A stretch of DNA of 64,000 bases from Edolisoma coerulescens (lineage: Eukaryota; Chordata; Aves; Passeriformes; Campephagidae): the NCBI GenBank assembly GCA_013397115.1, contig VWZW01004379.1, forward strand, positions 685,121-749,120. The letters are read 5' to 3'. Both the position numbers and the translations under genes were made by a program. Each line of letters opens with the position of its first letter. The stretch's first letter is position 1. Positions 24,925 to 36,740 of the stretch are shown here, one piece after another. Below the pieces are notes generated by a model that worked only from the letters and a program-made list of their open reading frames with translations, was not told where the DNA came from and searched no databases.

Positions 24925-25084
24925 GAGACAAAAAAGCTACCCAAAATCTCCTGGTTTTGTTTTACGGAGGCTTCAGGTCAGGTATGGAAATCCCATAAAT
25001 CACAAGAGACAAAACAGCTATCCAAAATATCCCAGTTTTGTTTTACAGAGGCTTCAGGTCAGGTATGAAAAACCCATAAATGAC
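24925..25084. repeat. Tandem duplication of an 81-bp unit
   Basis: GAGACAAAAAAGCTACCCAA (24925) and GAGACAAAACAGCTATCCAA (25006) start two copies. Both continue with GTTTTGTTTTAC(G/A)GAGGC, TTCAGGTCAGGTATG and CCCATAAAT. About 8-10 substitutions separate them, so the duplication is not very recent. Confidence 0.93.
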
Positions 25085-25319
25085 CAAAACTGATTCCTCT
25101 GTCCTGGCTGCCTTAAAGCCACTCCTCAGCTCAACCTGGCAATTCCAAGGACACCAGAACGTGCAAGTCCTTGGAGTTTTCCTACATGGAGTGGGGTTTG
25201 GTTGGTTTTTCCCTGGTTTTGGCTGGCTGGGTGGGATTTCTCCTCCTGTTCCCTCACAAGGAGGGAAGCCTCGTTCCTCCCCGTCTGCATTCCCAGCAAA
25301 CACAGGCAATTAAACGTGG

Positions 25320-25930
25320 GGCTCCGGAATGTCACTGTCTCTGTTAACCAGCCTTAAGTAAATTAGACAACTTTGGCCTGGTTTACCTTCTCTGTAATAT
25401 TATTTAGTAGATATTCAATTAAAGCACATCCTGTAGGTGAAAGTGTAGGGAAACATTTCCATAATGGACATCAGTGGCAGTCGGAAGTGCTGCTAATTGG
25501 CCTCCGAGTACAAACCAGATTACAAACGTAGCAGAAAGCCCGGCAGTGTAAATGCCCACAAGGCTGGGCTGAATATTAAACAAAGCCCAGCAAGTTCCAA
25601 CGTTGGGAAGCACAACTATGGGAAAAACTCTCCGGACTGGTAGAGAGTGTTACAGGTTAATGAGGAACATAGAAGGAGAGCACAATAATTATCATACCCA
25701 ACACCTCCCCATCTGTGGTGGGATGGCTGTAGAATATAAACACAGTTGATCAGCATTAAGGCTGCCACTAATTACACATGTCCTGCCATTAGCAGAGTGT
25801 GAGCAGAAATATTTGAAACGTGAGCTTTTCCTCTGCTCGTGGCGTTGAGGAATATTAAATGCAAGTGTAAGTCAGGGAGGAAATTTAAATGTTCTAAGCA
25901 CTAAAACAATTTGAGTACAATCGATTTTCC
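25320..25930. promoter_or_regulatory. Candidate enhancer (conserved non-coding block)
   Basis: Six hundred bases of unique sequence with scattered CpGs (GTCGGAAGTGC, CTCCGAGTACAA, CGTGGCGTTGAGG) and many AT cores (CTGCTAATTGG, CCACTAATTACACATG, CAATAATTATCAT). There is no splice-bounded coding frame. Composition suggests a long-conserved element. Confidence 0.38.
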
Positions 25931-26219
25931 ATTTTCTGAAAGCTTCTAAATCCCCCTCATTCACCCAATTACTACTGTACTTAACCTAATGAAATTTTAT
26001 TCTGCAGGAACAATACTATTCTTAAACAAATTGTTGAAAAAAATATAAGATTAAAAACTTCGAGACAAAGAATAAACTCCTAGAGAAAAGATGCAAATAA
26101 AATTACTATCATAATCTTTTGTTTTTTGTTTGCAAGTAGAAGAGTGAAGAGAAACAAAAGCATGGAACATAGCATCTGTCATATCAGAATATAAAAAGAT
26201 GATCCTGGCACCAAATGAA

Positions 26220-26560
26220 AAAGCTCTAATTCATTTGCAAATCAAGCCTGCCAGTTCTATTTCAAGCTGGCGGTAACTGTCAAGAGTTAACAAGATAATC
26301 ACTTTCAATCCTGCCTTCAATGGTACATTACACTGTTATTCCATTCAATAAGGCCCTTCTTTGGGGCACTGGATGAATGGTTTTCATTTCAAACTCACAC
26401 AAAAAGTTGCAGAAAAAAAAAATCCATGGGGCTTAAGAAAGAAATCCCTTTATGGGCATTTATCTGCCGGCACTTGCTTTTAGGCAAAATGAGATATTTG
26501 GATACATTGGTGTCCATTCACTTCCTCTATTCCTTCAGGCCCTCAGTCTGGTGATAAAAA
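26220..26560. promoter_or_regulatory. Candidate conserved non-coding block
   Basis: Unique sequence including TTCATTTGCAAATC (octamer-like ATTTGCAAAT), GCTGGCGGTAACTGTCAAG and AACAAGATAATCAC. It ends near TTTATCTGCCGGCACTTGC. ATTTGCAAAT matches the POU-factor octamer on the reverse strand. Confidence 0.33.
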
Positions 26561-26605
26561 AAAAATCCCACAAGGAAACCTCAAGCCTGTTTAGTTTTGG
26601 GTTGG

Positions 26606-26626
26606 TTTTTTTTTTTTTTTTTTTTT
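26606..26626. repeat. Homopolymer T run
   Basis: Twenty-one consecutive T residues follow GGGTTGG. No retrotransposon body is attached that I can recognise, so this is a simple mononucleotide repeat and a likely length-variable site. Confidence 0.9.
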
Positions 26627-27110
26627 AAACTATCTATGCACATTAAACAAGTTCTGCAATAATCTTTGGTAAATACTTCACACCACACTGAAATGACATC
26701 GTGTTTGAATGGCTCCATCTTTGTCTGAATTCATTATAAACTGCTCAAAAAATAGTAAATGCTCATGAAAATTGTGCTTAGGGAAACATTTGCCAGTTGC
26801 TCATTAAATATTCAATAAAAATAAAGTTACCAATTAAAGGCTTTCTGCCTAGGAAATAAGGCAACCTCCAACTCATCTGAATTAATTATTTGTAATTCTT
26901 TTTAAGACCCTGTGCCATGAATTCTTCCCAAGAGGGGAAAATCTTATAGAAGTTTAGTAAGTATTTTAAAGTTATTTGCTGGCACCCAACTTTCCACTAA
27001 GACATGTGAATAAATTCATGCTTTTGCTCAGTGCTCAAAATTCACATTGCAAGACACAGCCTTGGTTCCACTGCACAGATCTCACTCTATTATTGCATGT
27101 TCATATTTAA

Positions 27111-27163
27111 AGGTTGGGATTGATGATCTTGGAGATCTTTTCCAACCTCAATTATTCTACAGC
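27111..27163 (+). mobile_element. CR1 LINE 3'-terminal fragment, old
   Basis: GGTTGGGATTGATGATCTTG, GAGATCTTTTCCAACCTCAA and TTATTCTA resemble the last 50 bases of an older CR1 subfamily. It is short and diverged. Confidence 0.68.
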
Positions 27164-29548
27164 GGCAATTTAAAGCTTCTCTACTGCCTTTGGAAACAAA
27201 TCACTAATTTTGTTTCAATTTTTTTCTTTCTTTCTTTAATCCCCACTGATCTCAGTTCAGAGAACAAAGCTAAAATCTGTATTTAATATCTGAACCGAGC
27301 TCAGCTTATCCAACCTATAACCAATGCAGAGTTGACAATACTTTTTATTTAGTTTTTTAATCAGCAAAAACCACTTTCCTCAAGCCTCAAACCCATCACT
27401 TCTTATTCCATTTGCAGAACTCTGAAGATTTTTGATTGTTTTTCTACCCCATCACTACAAGTCAGACAACTTCTTCCCCACACCCCTCATGCAAATGCTC
27501 CTTTCTGCTCAGGGTTTCTTTTATGGAAAATCCAAACACCAGAAGTTATGGCTTTGTTTTTGTTCTTTGCACTTCACAAGTTCTTCAAAGGTTCTAAACA
27601 CAGAGATGTTCTTATAATTAAAAAAACACCTCACAAACCCAAACCCTAAATGCCTCTATGCAGCACTGGAATACAGCTGGTTTTGTTGCCCTACTGCCCC
27701 TCCTTCCCAAAAAGGAGGAATATAAAATAAAAATTAATTAAAGTTCACACAACTTTGAAGGGCCTTGAAAGAGCACAAGATGTTGCACTTAGAATAGAAA
27801 TTAAAGGAAGTGACAGACAGACTTCAAACAGCAGGTCAGGACTTTAAGGAGGATTAATGAAGTCCCAAAAAACCCAGGAGAAATTTGGGATGTGTTCCCT
27901 TCCTCTCTAGCCAGCAGCAAGATGACACTGGCACTGCTGAAAAATAAACAGCTGATTAAAAAATAACAATGAACCAACAACCAATTCATTTCCACAGCTC
28001 AGGAGAAAGACCAGGATCACCAGCAATGCTCGGATGCACAGATTTTAAGAAAAGATTAGAAAAAGGCAGTTCCATGTTTCCAATATCCCTGAAGATGAGT
28101 GCAGCCCTTTGGGAATCGTGGTCAAATTCAGCCAAGCCCCCCCAAAGAACCATTTTGCTGAAATTCCAGTGCCCGGGACTGCATTTGATCCAATTTTAGC
28201 ACCCTGAAACCTCGTGCTTTTTTGGGCAGCACCATTGGGAGGGATAAAAATCCCGTTTGGAAAGGCTGTTGCAGGGCTCCTCTTTGTCCCTGCAGGCTGA
28301 GTTGGCCACTTTGGTTTAATTCCTCTCCCTTCTTCCATCCACCTGGGCTGCTCTCCCTGAGGGACTCAGGGGCATGCTCAGAATATTCTCTAAATGTCTC
28401 AGATCCGTCAGACAGGCCCAGGTTTTCAATCACACAAGGTAAAAATTTCCCTATTCCTGAAAAGAGCAGATCTACTTGATCTGAGAAAATTTAGTTTTAA
28501 TCTCCTCAACTACCTCAGCTTTTCTGGTCAGAAGAGATTTGAGTTTCAGGCTTTATTTCACAATTAAACTTTTTTTTTTTTGCATCTCAACTCAATGTAG
28601 CCCTAAGGAAAACCTTTGGGAGTCTCTTGGTTTCTCCCAAGATGGTCATTCCAAGCATTCCAGTCTAAATTTCAGGGAGGAAGGAAGTTGTATCTTCTCT
28701 TAACAACTTCCCTGCTGGGCTGTGTTGCAAGACAAATTTATAAAATTTTAAAAGGCAGAGCTAAAATTGTTCAAGCTTGAGGGGAAATTAGATCCTTGGC
28801 CACAAATAAAGAGGAAGAAATCATATTTCATCAAAATTAAAAATAGAAACTGATTGCAAGCCTCAAAAACATCTGACCAAACCCAAGCCTAACAGTGATA
28901 AAAATAACCTGGAAGTGCTTTGAAATTAATGAAAACATTAGGGGAAAAAAAATCAAATCAAATTCAAACCAGCTAATTGGAGCTCATGAAAGAGAGGAGA
29001 TGGACACGGATCACTAAAGGGATCCCATGTACATTCCCACCTCGGTTTTCACAGGATTCAGTCCAAAACAAGGCTGGGCACCTTTAGGACATAGTCCTGC
29101 CAGGGATGAAAACACCAACATGGACTAGAGTTTGATGTCCAACAGCGTGGTGAGAACAAGGAAAGACCCGGACGTTCCACTAAATCACAATTTGTATTTT
29201 TGGTAGAAAATGTGACAGCCTAAAAGAACCCCAAAACTACCAAGCAAAGCTGTCTGAGTTCTTCATGCTCTTTGAGTTGCACCAGAACCGCCTTAAGGCT
29301 TCAAATTCCTTTAACTATTAAATCTGAACTTCTTACCACACCACATTGGTCTTACTCATTTCACTCTCTTGCTTTCAATAATTTGCTTTTAACCTTTTAC
29401 TGCCATGAAAAACGAACACCGTCTGTTTTCTTTGGCATTTCTCACTCCCAGCACTTCCCAGAGAAAGTGTCCGGTGGAAACGGAGAGCGGGGCTGGCTCT
29501 GCAGGGTGGAACAAACTCCCAAGAAGCTGCCAGCCAACGTCTAGACCA

Positions 29549-29637
29549 GGAATCCCAGAATGGTTTGGGTTGGAAGGGACCTTAAAAACCATCTCATTCC
29601 AACTCCCCCACCACGGGCAGGGACACCTTCCCCTAGA
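29549..29637 (-). mobile_element. CR1 LINE 3'-end fragment
   Basis: GGAATCCCAGAATGGTTTGG, GTTGGAAGGGACCTTAAAAA and CCACGGGCAGGGACACCTTC form the reverse complement of the CR1 tail. The fragment ends after CCCCTAG, so only about 90 bases were retained. Confidence 0.87.
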
Positions 29638-30208
29638 ATCTCCCAAAAGCATTTTGTGTTTTGGCATTTCTTCAATGAAATGAAAGTAATTAGTATTGCA
29701 CATTATTGATTTACCACCGACTGGACCAAAAAAAGACAAAAATATAAGGCATGTCTCGTTCTGCAGCCAAGATTTCCTTGAAAGGTTATTTTTTTAATAT
29801 AGAGTAAAGAGACTCCTGAAGGAATTGAGCACCATAAACATGGCAGGCTCCAAGGAAAGTTGGATCTTAAGGAATTTGGAGGTTGATGGTTAAAACCAGC
29901 ACTTCCTGTTGGATCTGCAAATCTTGGAGGTGAAGTGAAATATTCTATTTAAAAAAAAGACCAAATAAGTGGCCAAATCCTTCCAGGGCAGCACCTCCCC
30001 AAGGATTCACAGACCATACAAAAGACTAGGAATGTGGATGATCCAGCTGAAACTGAGCAACCACTTCTGGTGAGAAAAATTCCAAATATGCAAAGAACCC
30101 GGGAAATATCCCACAAGTTACAAACCCAACCAGTAAATTGTAGCCAAATTTATGTGTCACACGTCCCCTCCAGCACTCACCAACCTGCTGCTCCTGAGGG
30201 GCTTCCTG

Positions 30209-30421
30209 GAATCACTGAGGCTGGAAAAGACCTCCAAGACCACCAAGTCCAGCCTTTGACCAAATCCTGCAATTAAATTCTATGATGAATTAGAACATCC
30301 AATTTTTCGACCACTCCAGGGATGGTGACTCCACCTCTGCCCTGGGCAGCCCCTGCCAGCGCTTAACCAATCCTTCAGGGAAGAAATACTCCCCATTGTC
30401 CACCCTGAGCCTCTCCTGGCT
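30209..30421 (-). mobile_element. CR1 LINE 3' part, older subfamily
   Basis: GAATCACTGAGGCTGGAAAA, GACCTCCAAGACCACCAAGT, CCACTCCAGGGATGGTGACT, GCCCTGGGCAGCCCCTGCCA and GCCTCTCCTGG follow the reverse CR1 order of the older GGGATGGTGACTCC type. Confidence 0.85.
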
Positions 30422-30510
30422 CTCACAGACCCACTAAGGTTGGAAAAGACCCCCAAAATCACCAAGTCAAGCCATTCCTGAACCGATGCTTTAACACAAG
30501 CCCAAGGTAG
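30422..30510 (-). mobile_element. Second CR1 LINE 3' fragment, head-to-tail with the previous one
   Basis: TCTCACAGACCCACTAAGGT, TGGAAAAGACCCCCAAAATC and ACCAAGTCAAGCCATTCCTG restart the same CR1 tail immediately after the preceding copy, in the same orientation. Two adjacent insertions or a tandem duplication would explain it. Confidence 0.75.
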
Positions 30511-31854
30511 TGCAGGTTTACATTAAAATGCCTGTTTTCACCTCAAATCAAGGCTGACACTTCAGGGTGGTGGCCTCAACCAGCCCAGAGTCAGCTGAGT
30601 TCACCTGTGAATCGAGGTTTTACAATTTCTCAAAGGAGGAACCACTACAGCCAAAAAACCCTTCACCAACAGGAAATTCTGTTCCCAGGATTAAGGATTT
30701 CCCCCTATTTTATCACAAGACTCTTCATATTTGTCTTATTTCCCTCTTTTCAAGAAATGCATCCAGACAGTCTTACTGATGTCCATCACGACAACCTGAA
30801 TTGTTTGCTAACTGCTGTTGGAAGAGTGTGGTGGGGAACACTGGACCTGTGGCTGAAAGGGATTAAGAGAAAATAAAAAATGTAATAAATAAGTTCAATA
30901 AATAAATTCATATTCCAGAATGAATGTGCACAACGAGGGACTGATCTCCACAAACAGCACCTTGATACTGCTGAAAACAAAGTCTCCTATATTGGCTTTT
31001 CCCCTCATTTTCAGTTTGGGCTGGAAGTTGCAATTTTGATATACACAATTATTATGGCTTGTAAAGAAGTGCCACAAAGGGGTGTCCCCAGGAAGTGGGA
31101 CTGGATCTGTTCCAAGCAATCAAACACATCCATGGGCTCAGCACAAAGCTCAGGACCGAGGGGCCTTTCACACAAAGGCAGGACAGGATAAGCCACTGCT
31201 TAACTTTCTGTTCAAGCAAGATATTGCAAAGTTACATCAACATTTGGGCATCATTTTCAGGCCTTTCAAACAGCTCAGGATGTTCTAACAACATAAATAA
31301 ATAATATATAAAATATAGATATTAAAAAAATCCCCCTCCTCTGGTCATCATGGCTTTGGTCAGCCAGGTCAGAATTTGGATGAGTAACTTTTACACCAGT
31401 ACCAACAGCAGAAAATGGAAGAAACTGGAAGAATCAACTGAAGAAATTTAAAAATAAAGTTGAAAACTTTGTACCTACGTACAAGAGGAAACAATAGTTT
31501 AGTTGTCTCTATATACTTTTTTTTTTTTGCCCAGCAGCAGAAATACAGCACGGACAACAGCTGGAGTGAGCAATGCTCAAACTGCACCTATAATGGGGGA
31601 AATCATTTCAGCTATGGGGTAAAATTTGCAAACTCTGCTTCATATCTGGGATTCAAGATGGGCTTTTCCTTATAAATCTATGATGACAGAAGATGCACAA
31701 ACCAATGGAAAAATAGCAGTAAAATGTCCAGTCTTTGTACAATACAACACAGCCTAGCACATGGTACTTGGTGACCTACAAAAGTGCTAAAAACAAATTT
31801 AAAAATTAATAAACTGGTCATTTTAAATGCTTTTCTTTGGCCCATTCTATGTCT

Positions 31855-31880
31855 GGCACTTACGTCACTCATCGTGACGA
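31855..31880. promoter_or_regulatory. CRE-like site cluster
   Basis: GGCACTTACGTCACTCATCG followed by TGACGACAG contains TTACGTCA (TGACGTAA on the reverse strand), matching the CREB/ATF-type core, with a second TGACG nine bases on. It also overlaps the donor of a splice-like segment on the minus strand. Confidence 0.3.
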
Positions 31881-32109
31881 CAGTAACGAGGAAGGCTGAA
31901 ATGAGCACCCTCTGGAGCATCTCCTGCACTTGCAGAATGACACAGGCCTGACTGGGGAGTTACAAAAAGCCAAGTGCTGAGAAATATTCGAGAAGCTGCA
32001 ATAGCCCAGCACCAGGTAGATATTTTTTTTAAAAATTAAAACACAGCCCCCAAAGTCAGAGCCGAGGGAATTTGCTATCTCTTGGATGTGGAATTGATCT
32101 GAATGCAAT

Positions 32110-32800
32110 TACTTTACTCTTTTCAGCTCTGTTTGACTTTGAACTGAACATCAATTAATGCACAAACAAGATCTGTTAACTCCAATACTGATTTTTTCCA
32201 TAAAAGATGTGAAGCAAATTTATTGGCCTTCGCTGAATGGCTTTCAGCAGTCGCGACCATCACCCAGGCAAGCTCAACTTCATTTTCCAGTGGTCACTTA
32301 AACCCTTAATTCTCACGATAAAACTCCCCTCAGCCTTAGTTTTAAACCCCTTAAATTAGCAAACAAGACATCACATAATGTATGCTCCAAAGCTGGGACC
32401 TTCCAGTGCTTCAGCTGCGACGCAGCCATTGAGCCATGGCCAATATAAGCTCATTTGAATAATCAATATGACAACCTTATTTTTCTAATGCAAACAGGAT
32501 TGCTACAGTAAGGTGTCTCACTGCCACATCACAGTCATGGCCTCTTTTAACCCCTAATTAGATTTAGGCGATTATCCCTGCTCTTCCTTACAAGTGTACA
32601 GCCCGGATAAGGGATGACAAAAGCTATCTGCCATTTACTCAGCCTTTGCAGACTGCAGGTTATCCAGGGAGATACAGGGGAAGATCAGCAAACAATTGTT
32701 ATTCATATCATCTCCAGTTTGGAGATAGTCACAGTTTGCCATACACGCTGAGGGAAAATAGCCCAGAGCATTAGGTAAATGCAAAACGCTTAAGAACATC
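32110..32800. promoter_or_regulatory. Candidate enhancer (conserved non-coding block)
   Basis: About 700 bases of unique sequence: AACATCAATTAATGCACAAA, CAGCTGCGACGCAGCC, CATGGCCAATATAAGC (CCAAT core), CCCCTAATTAGATTTAGGCG and CATTGTTATTCATATC-like motifs. There are no repeats and no exon. The density of AT homeodomain cores with CpGs resembles developmental enhancers. Confidence 0.38.
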
Positions 32801-33689
32801 GGGGTTACACAGATGGAAATTCAAGGTGATGTTGGGGAATTATGTTTAATTCAAATTGGTTATCACAAAGCAAACTATGGAGCAACGGTTTTGTGCCTCA
32901 CACAGGAAACCCTGCCTTTTCAAGAGATTGCTCTTCATTGTCTGGTGGTCTGTAACATTTTACATGGCTATTTCCACCAAAAAACAAACAAAAAAAAGGA
33001 AAAGAAACCAAACTTAGAAACAGCAATCCCAAAAGAATTACATTGCTCAACAAAGTCCGAGCAGACAGAGAAGATCTATTACAGAAATGTAATCACATTT
33101 CATTTACAAGAACTCTTATCTCAAGCACTTAAACATAACATTTAAACAGTTTTCCATTTTATTGTGCTCAGTATTGGAGCTAATAAGATAGAAAAGTATA
33201 ATCACGTTAGCAACATTTCTATTGCATTACATAAACACAGCGCGAGATTAAAGGCAGAGCAGGGAGAAGGCAGCCTGGAAAACTGAGCCCTGGATTTCTC
33301 CTGGCAGACAGGAATATCACTGGGATCATGTGTGAGAACTGCCACGCTGAAATTGGATCCTATGTTCCCAAAATGGCCATTCCCAGACTGACTGAAAAAG
33401 GGATTTCACCACATATTCTCTGTTTGGGAAGGTGTTTTGGAGCAAAAGTACTAGCTCTTACTGGGAGATCATTTATCCAAGGCAAGTGAAATTTTCAGGA
33501 TTGCTAAAAAAAAAACATTTGGCCAGAGCTTTGAAAAGCACTGAAGGGGGAGATATATTTTTAAAATATTGAATATATTGTGATTAACCCCCTCATCAGC
33601 AATGCTCAAAGTCGCTCCAATGCAATCCTCGCGTTGGGCTTCATTTCCCAGGGAGGAATCACTGCAGCTCTTCCCAGATTTCTGCTCCA

Positions 33690-33850
33690 TCCACGGCACA
33701 GGACGGCTCAGCCTGGAGGGGACCACAGTGCTCATCTGGTCCCACCTCCCTGCTCCAGCAGGGCCATGCCAGGGCACAGGATGGGAGCTTTCCCTAGGAC
33801 GCTCCACAGCCTCTCTGATCCAGCTGGGACACGCTGGAACCAGTCCCTGC
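33690..33850 (-). mobile_element. Possible old CR1 fragment
   Basis: GTGCTCATCTGGTCCCACCT and CCCTGCTCCAGCAGGGCCAT resemble the reverse complement of an old CR1 3' region (AGCAGGG ... GGACCAGATGA). The resemblance is partial and other parts are not recognisable. Confidence 0.45.
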
Positions 33851-33954
33851 CCATTCCTCTGGAGCCTCTGCTGGGCCCCGGAGCAGAGCCTGGGCCATGC
33901 CCCAAAATTTGCTCCAAAACTCGCAGTACAGAGAAGGAAGAGAACCAACCAGCC

Positions 33955-34226
33955 ATGGAGAAGGGAAGGCTCCAGGGAGAGCTCAGAGCCTCTTCCAGGG
34001 CCTAAAGGGGCTCCAGGAGAGCTGGAGAGGGACTGGGGACAAGGGCTGGAGGGACAGGACACAGGGAATGGCTTCCCAGTGCCAGAGGGCAGGGCTGGAT
34101 GGGATATTGGGAAGGAATTGTTCCCTGGGAGGGTGGGGAGGGGCTGGGATGGAATTCCCAGAGCAGCTGTGGCTGCCCCTGGATCCCTGGCAGTGCCCAA
34201 GGCCAGGTTGGACAGGGCTTGGAGCA
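33955..34226 (+). mobile_element. CR1 LINE fragment lacking its 3' end
   Basis: The sequence follows the 21.9-kb copy from GAAGGCTCCAGGGAGAGCTC through GATATTGGGAAGGAATTGTT to GGACAGGGCTTGGAGCA, then stops abruptly at AATAAATTTTTC. The last ~90 bases of the element, including the ACCATTC-type tail, are absent. CR1 copies normally keep the 3' end because integration starts there, so a later deletion or break is likely. Confidence 0.87.
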
Positions 34227-35869
34227 AATAAATTTTTCAAAATCTAGGAAACTTTGTCAGAAGAAAATGTCTCTCCCTTGAGCAAGGTGAGAAGCAGAAC
34301 ACAAAAATAAGGCACTTCCATGAGTCAGAATATGTTACAGTGCAGAGTATAATTTTCAAAAATGATATCTAAAACCTACAGTGTATAAGATTTCAAGCCT
34401 TTAACATCAAGATCTAATTATCTAATACCAATGTGCTGAGTTACTGTAGCCTGAATGCTTAAAAATGAAGAAAAAAGTAGCAGAATTATAAAAATTACCT
34501 TTTAAAGCTCACAGAGTTTCCAACAAGTTCTAGGGCCTAAAGCTTGTTTTGTTTTTTAAATAAATTAATTGATGGACTTTAATCTTCTGTCCTCCTCAAT
34601 AAAAAACACATTGTGACCTTTAAAATCAGATTTAGTGATTCCCACTCCATACAAAGCCCTTCCTTCTCTTCCATCTTCATGCCCCTGACTCAGAGGGGAC
34701 CTGTAAATTAACTCCCAGCAGAAACTCCCAGTGCAACATTATCCAAAACTTCATCCAGGCTTTTTTTAAACACTGCTTAATGTGGTCAGGAAATAGAGGT
34801 TTTCCCTTTGACAAGGCAGAGCAGAGGAGGAAATAAAAAGGAAAAAGGGAGGTGGCAGAGACAGGCACATGAAGCCTTCTCACTCCTGCCCTTGCATTCC
34901 CCATCCCTGTGCTGAACACTCTCCCATAAATCCATTGTCTGTATTTCCCTAATATTTCTCAAAGCACAGAGCAATGCCCACCTACAAGAATCAATGGAAA
35001 ACCCCCTTTTCCCTCTTGGACACAGCATGATCCCATTAAGCAGCCTCAAAAGATTCTGATCTGAGCAGCCAAGGCAGACCTTCCTGATCAATTCCTTAAT
35101 CCATGTGGAGAGAATGGACTGATCCTGCTGGTTCGATTTCAGCCCAGGGAAAATCATTCCCAACATAATTCACCATTACATGGGCCTTGTATTACAAGAA
35201 CTTCAGCTGCTGGGAGCAGCTGAGGAGCGAGGCAGGATCCAGGAGAATCCCCAGCACATCCAAGGTGCTCCCTCTGGGTCTCCCATTTCTACCCTGGAAG
35301 CCACCCAAGCACTTCCCAGCCTCGTCCTTCACAGATATTTAAAGGTGTTGGTTTTTACACTGCAAATGATGTAAAAATTGATGGCTGGAGGTGGAAGCGA
35401 TTCCCAGACTTTTCCCCCAGAAAAACTGCAATCAGGTTGCCATAATCTGTGGAAAAAAGGGAATAAATCCAACATGATGCTGAATTATTGTCACAAGGAT
35501 GACTCTGCTCCACGGGCTGGTGGATTCTGCTGGAGAACTGAAGGGGTTCCATCCCCAGAGTGGGTCGGGGGATTCTCAGCGAACAGAGAAGGACGTGAAG
35601 ATCGAGTGCACCCTCTGCATTTGGAACTCTCTTATGGGAATCAGACTCAGAAAGTCTCAGAATGGAAAGTTTGGGTTGGACAGTCTCTTCTCCTTGGGAA
35701 GATGCAAGAACCTTCCCACTTCAATGGAAAATTCCTCTGATGAAATGTTGTGGAAGCAGAAAAATGTATGCCCAGATTATCTGTAGGGTTTTACTGCTAC
35801 TGAGTAGGAACATCCTGCCCTGCACAGAACCAGGAGGTGCCAAGGATAAAAACAGAGCCTGGAAGTAAA

Positions 35870-36148
35870 TCATGGAATTCCAAAGGGATTTGGGCTGGAA
35901 GGGACCATAAAGACCATCTCATTCCACTCCCTGCCACAATCAGGGACACCTTCCACTGTCCCAGGCTGCTCCAAGCCCCAATGTCCAGCCTGGCCTTGGG
36001 CACTGCCAGGGATCCAGGGGCAGCCACAGCTGCTCTGGGCACCCTGTGCCAGGGCCTGCCCACCCTCCCAGGGAGGGATTCTCCCCAATATCCAATCTAA
36101 ATCCCTCTTCTCCTAACTTAAAACTATTCCCTCGTGTCATATCACTGA
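35870..36148 (-). mobile_element. CR1 LINE, 3' part
   Basis: TCATGGAATTCCAAAGGGAT, TTGGGCTGGAAGGGACCATA, GGGCACTGCCAGGGATCCAG, CACCCTCCCAGGGAGGGATT and CTCGTGTCATATCACTG follow the reverse-strand order of the common type. It continues well into the upstream (ATCCAATCTAAATCCC) region. Confidence 0.9.
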
Positions 36149-36579
36149 TCAACAATTTAGATTATTTCATTTAAGTTTCTCACATTGTTTTATAATTCCA
36201 ACTAACAGAAAGGTCCAAAATTAGACCAGGATTAGAAATGCTTTCTTCAAACAAAGATGCTCCTTCCCTTCCTAATCAAAGCCATAGATGGTTTATAATC
36301 TCCATAGCAGGTAAGCTCATTCCAGAAAAAGCATTCCCAATCCAAAACACGAGGTGCAACAGAGAGTTTAATACTCCAATGTGAATTTCAGTTTCACTTT
36401 ACCACAGCATTATCTTTTAGATGGGCTGTCTGTGACCTGCCTCTCCTTTGCCTGCTCTGAGGAGCAGTTTGCTGGTTCAGGGCTGGGTTTTCCCTAAATC
36501 CTTGCCGGGGACTCGTGGGTTTAGTGGCGGGGTGCAGGAGCAGGGTGCAGGGCGAGGTGATTACTGTATCTCTGCTGCT

Positions 36580-36740
36580 CAGTATCTGCAGGGCGCCTCA
36601 GTGCCACTCCAACTACTTAAACCCAGTAAAGAGATTACAGCTCACACTAACTGGATTTGCACAGCTCCGGATCATTCAGTTTGGATTCCTCCTGCCCAGA
36701 TTAAGGGAGGCCATTAAAACAATAGTCAGCTGCTCTCCCG
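36580..36740. promoter_or_regulatory. Candidate conserved non-coding block
   Basis: Unique sequence with TGGATTTGCACAGCTCCGGA, CAGATTAAGGGAGGCCATTA and AAACAATAGTC. Short, with weak evidence. Confidence 0.2.

Noticed and set aside
33469..34227. Minus-strand open frame of 252 residues
   Set aside because: About a third lies antisense to the GC-rich CR1 copy at 33955-34226. It has no domain and no splice or promoter context.
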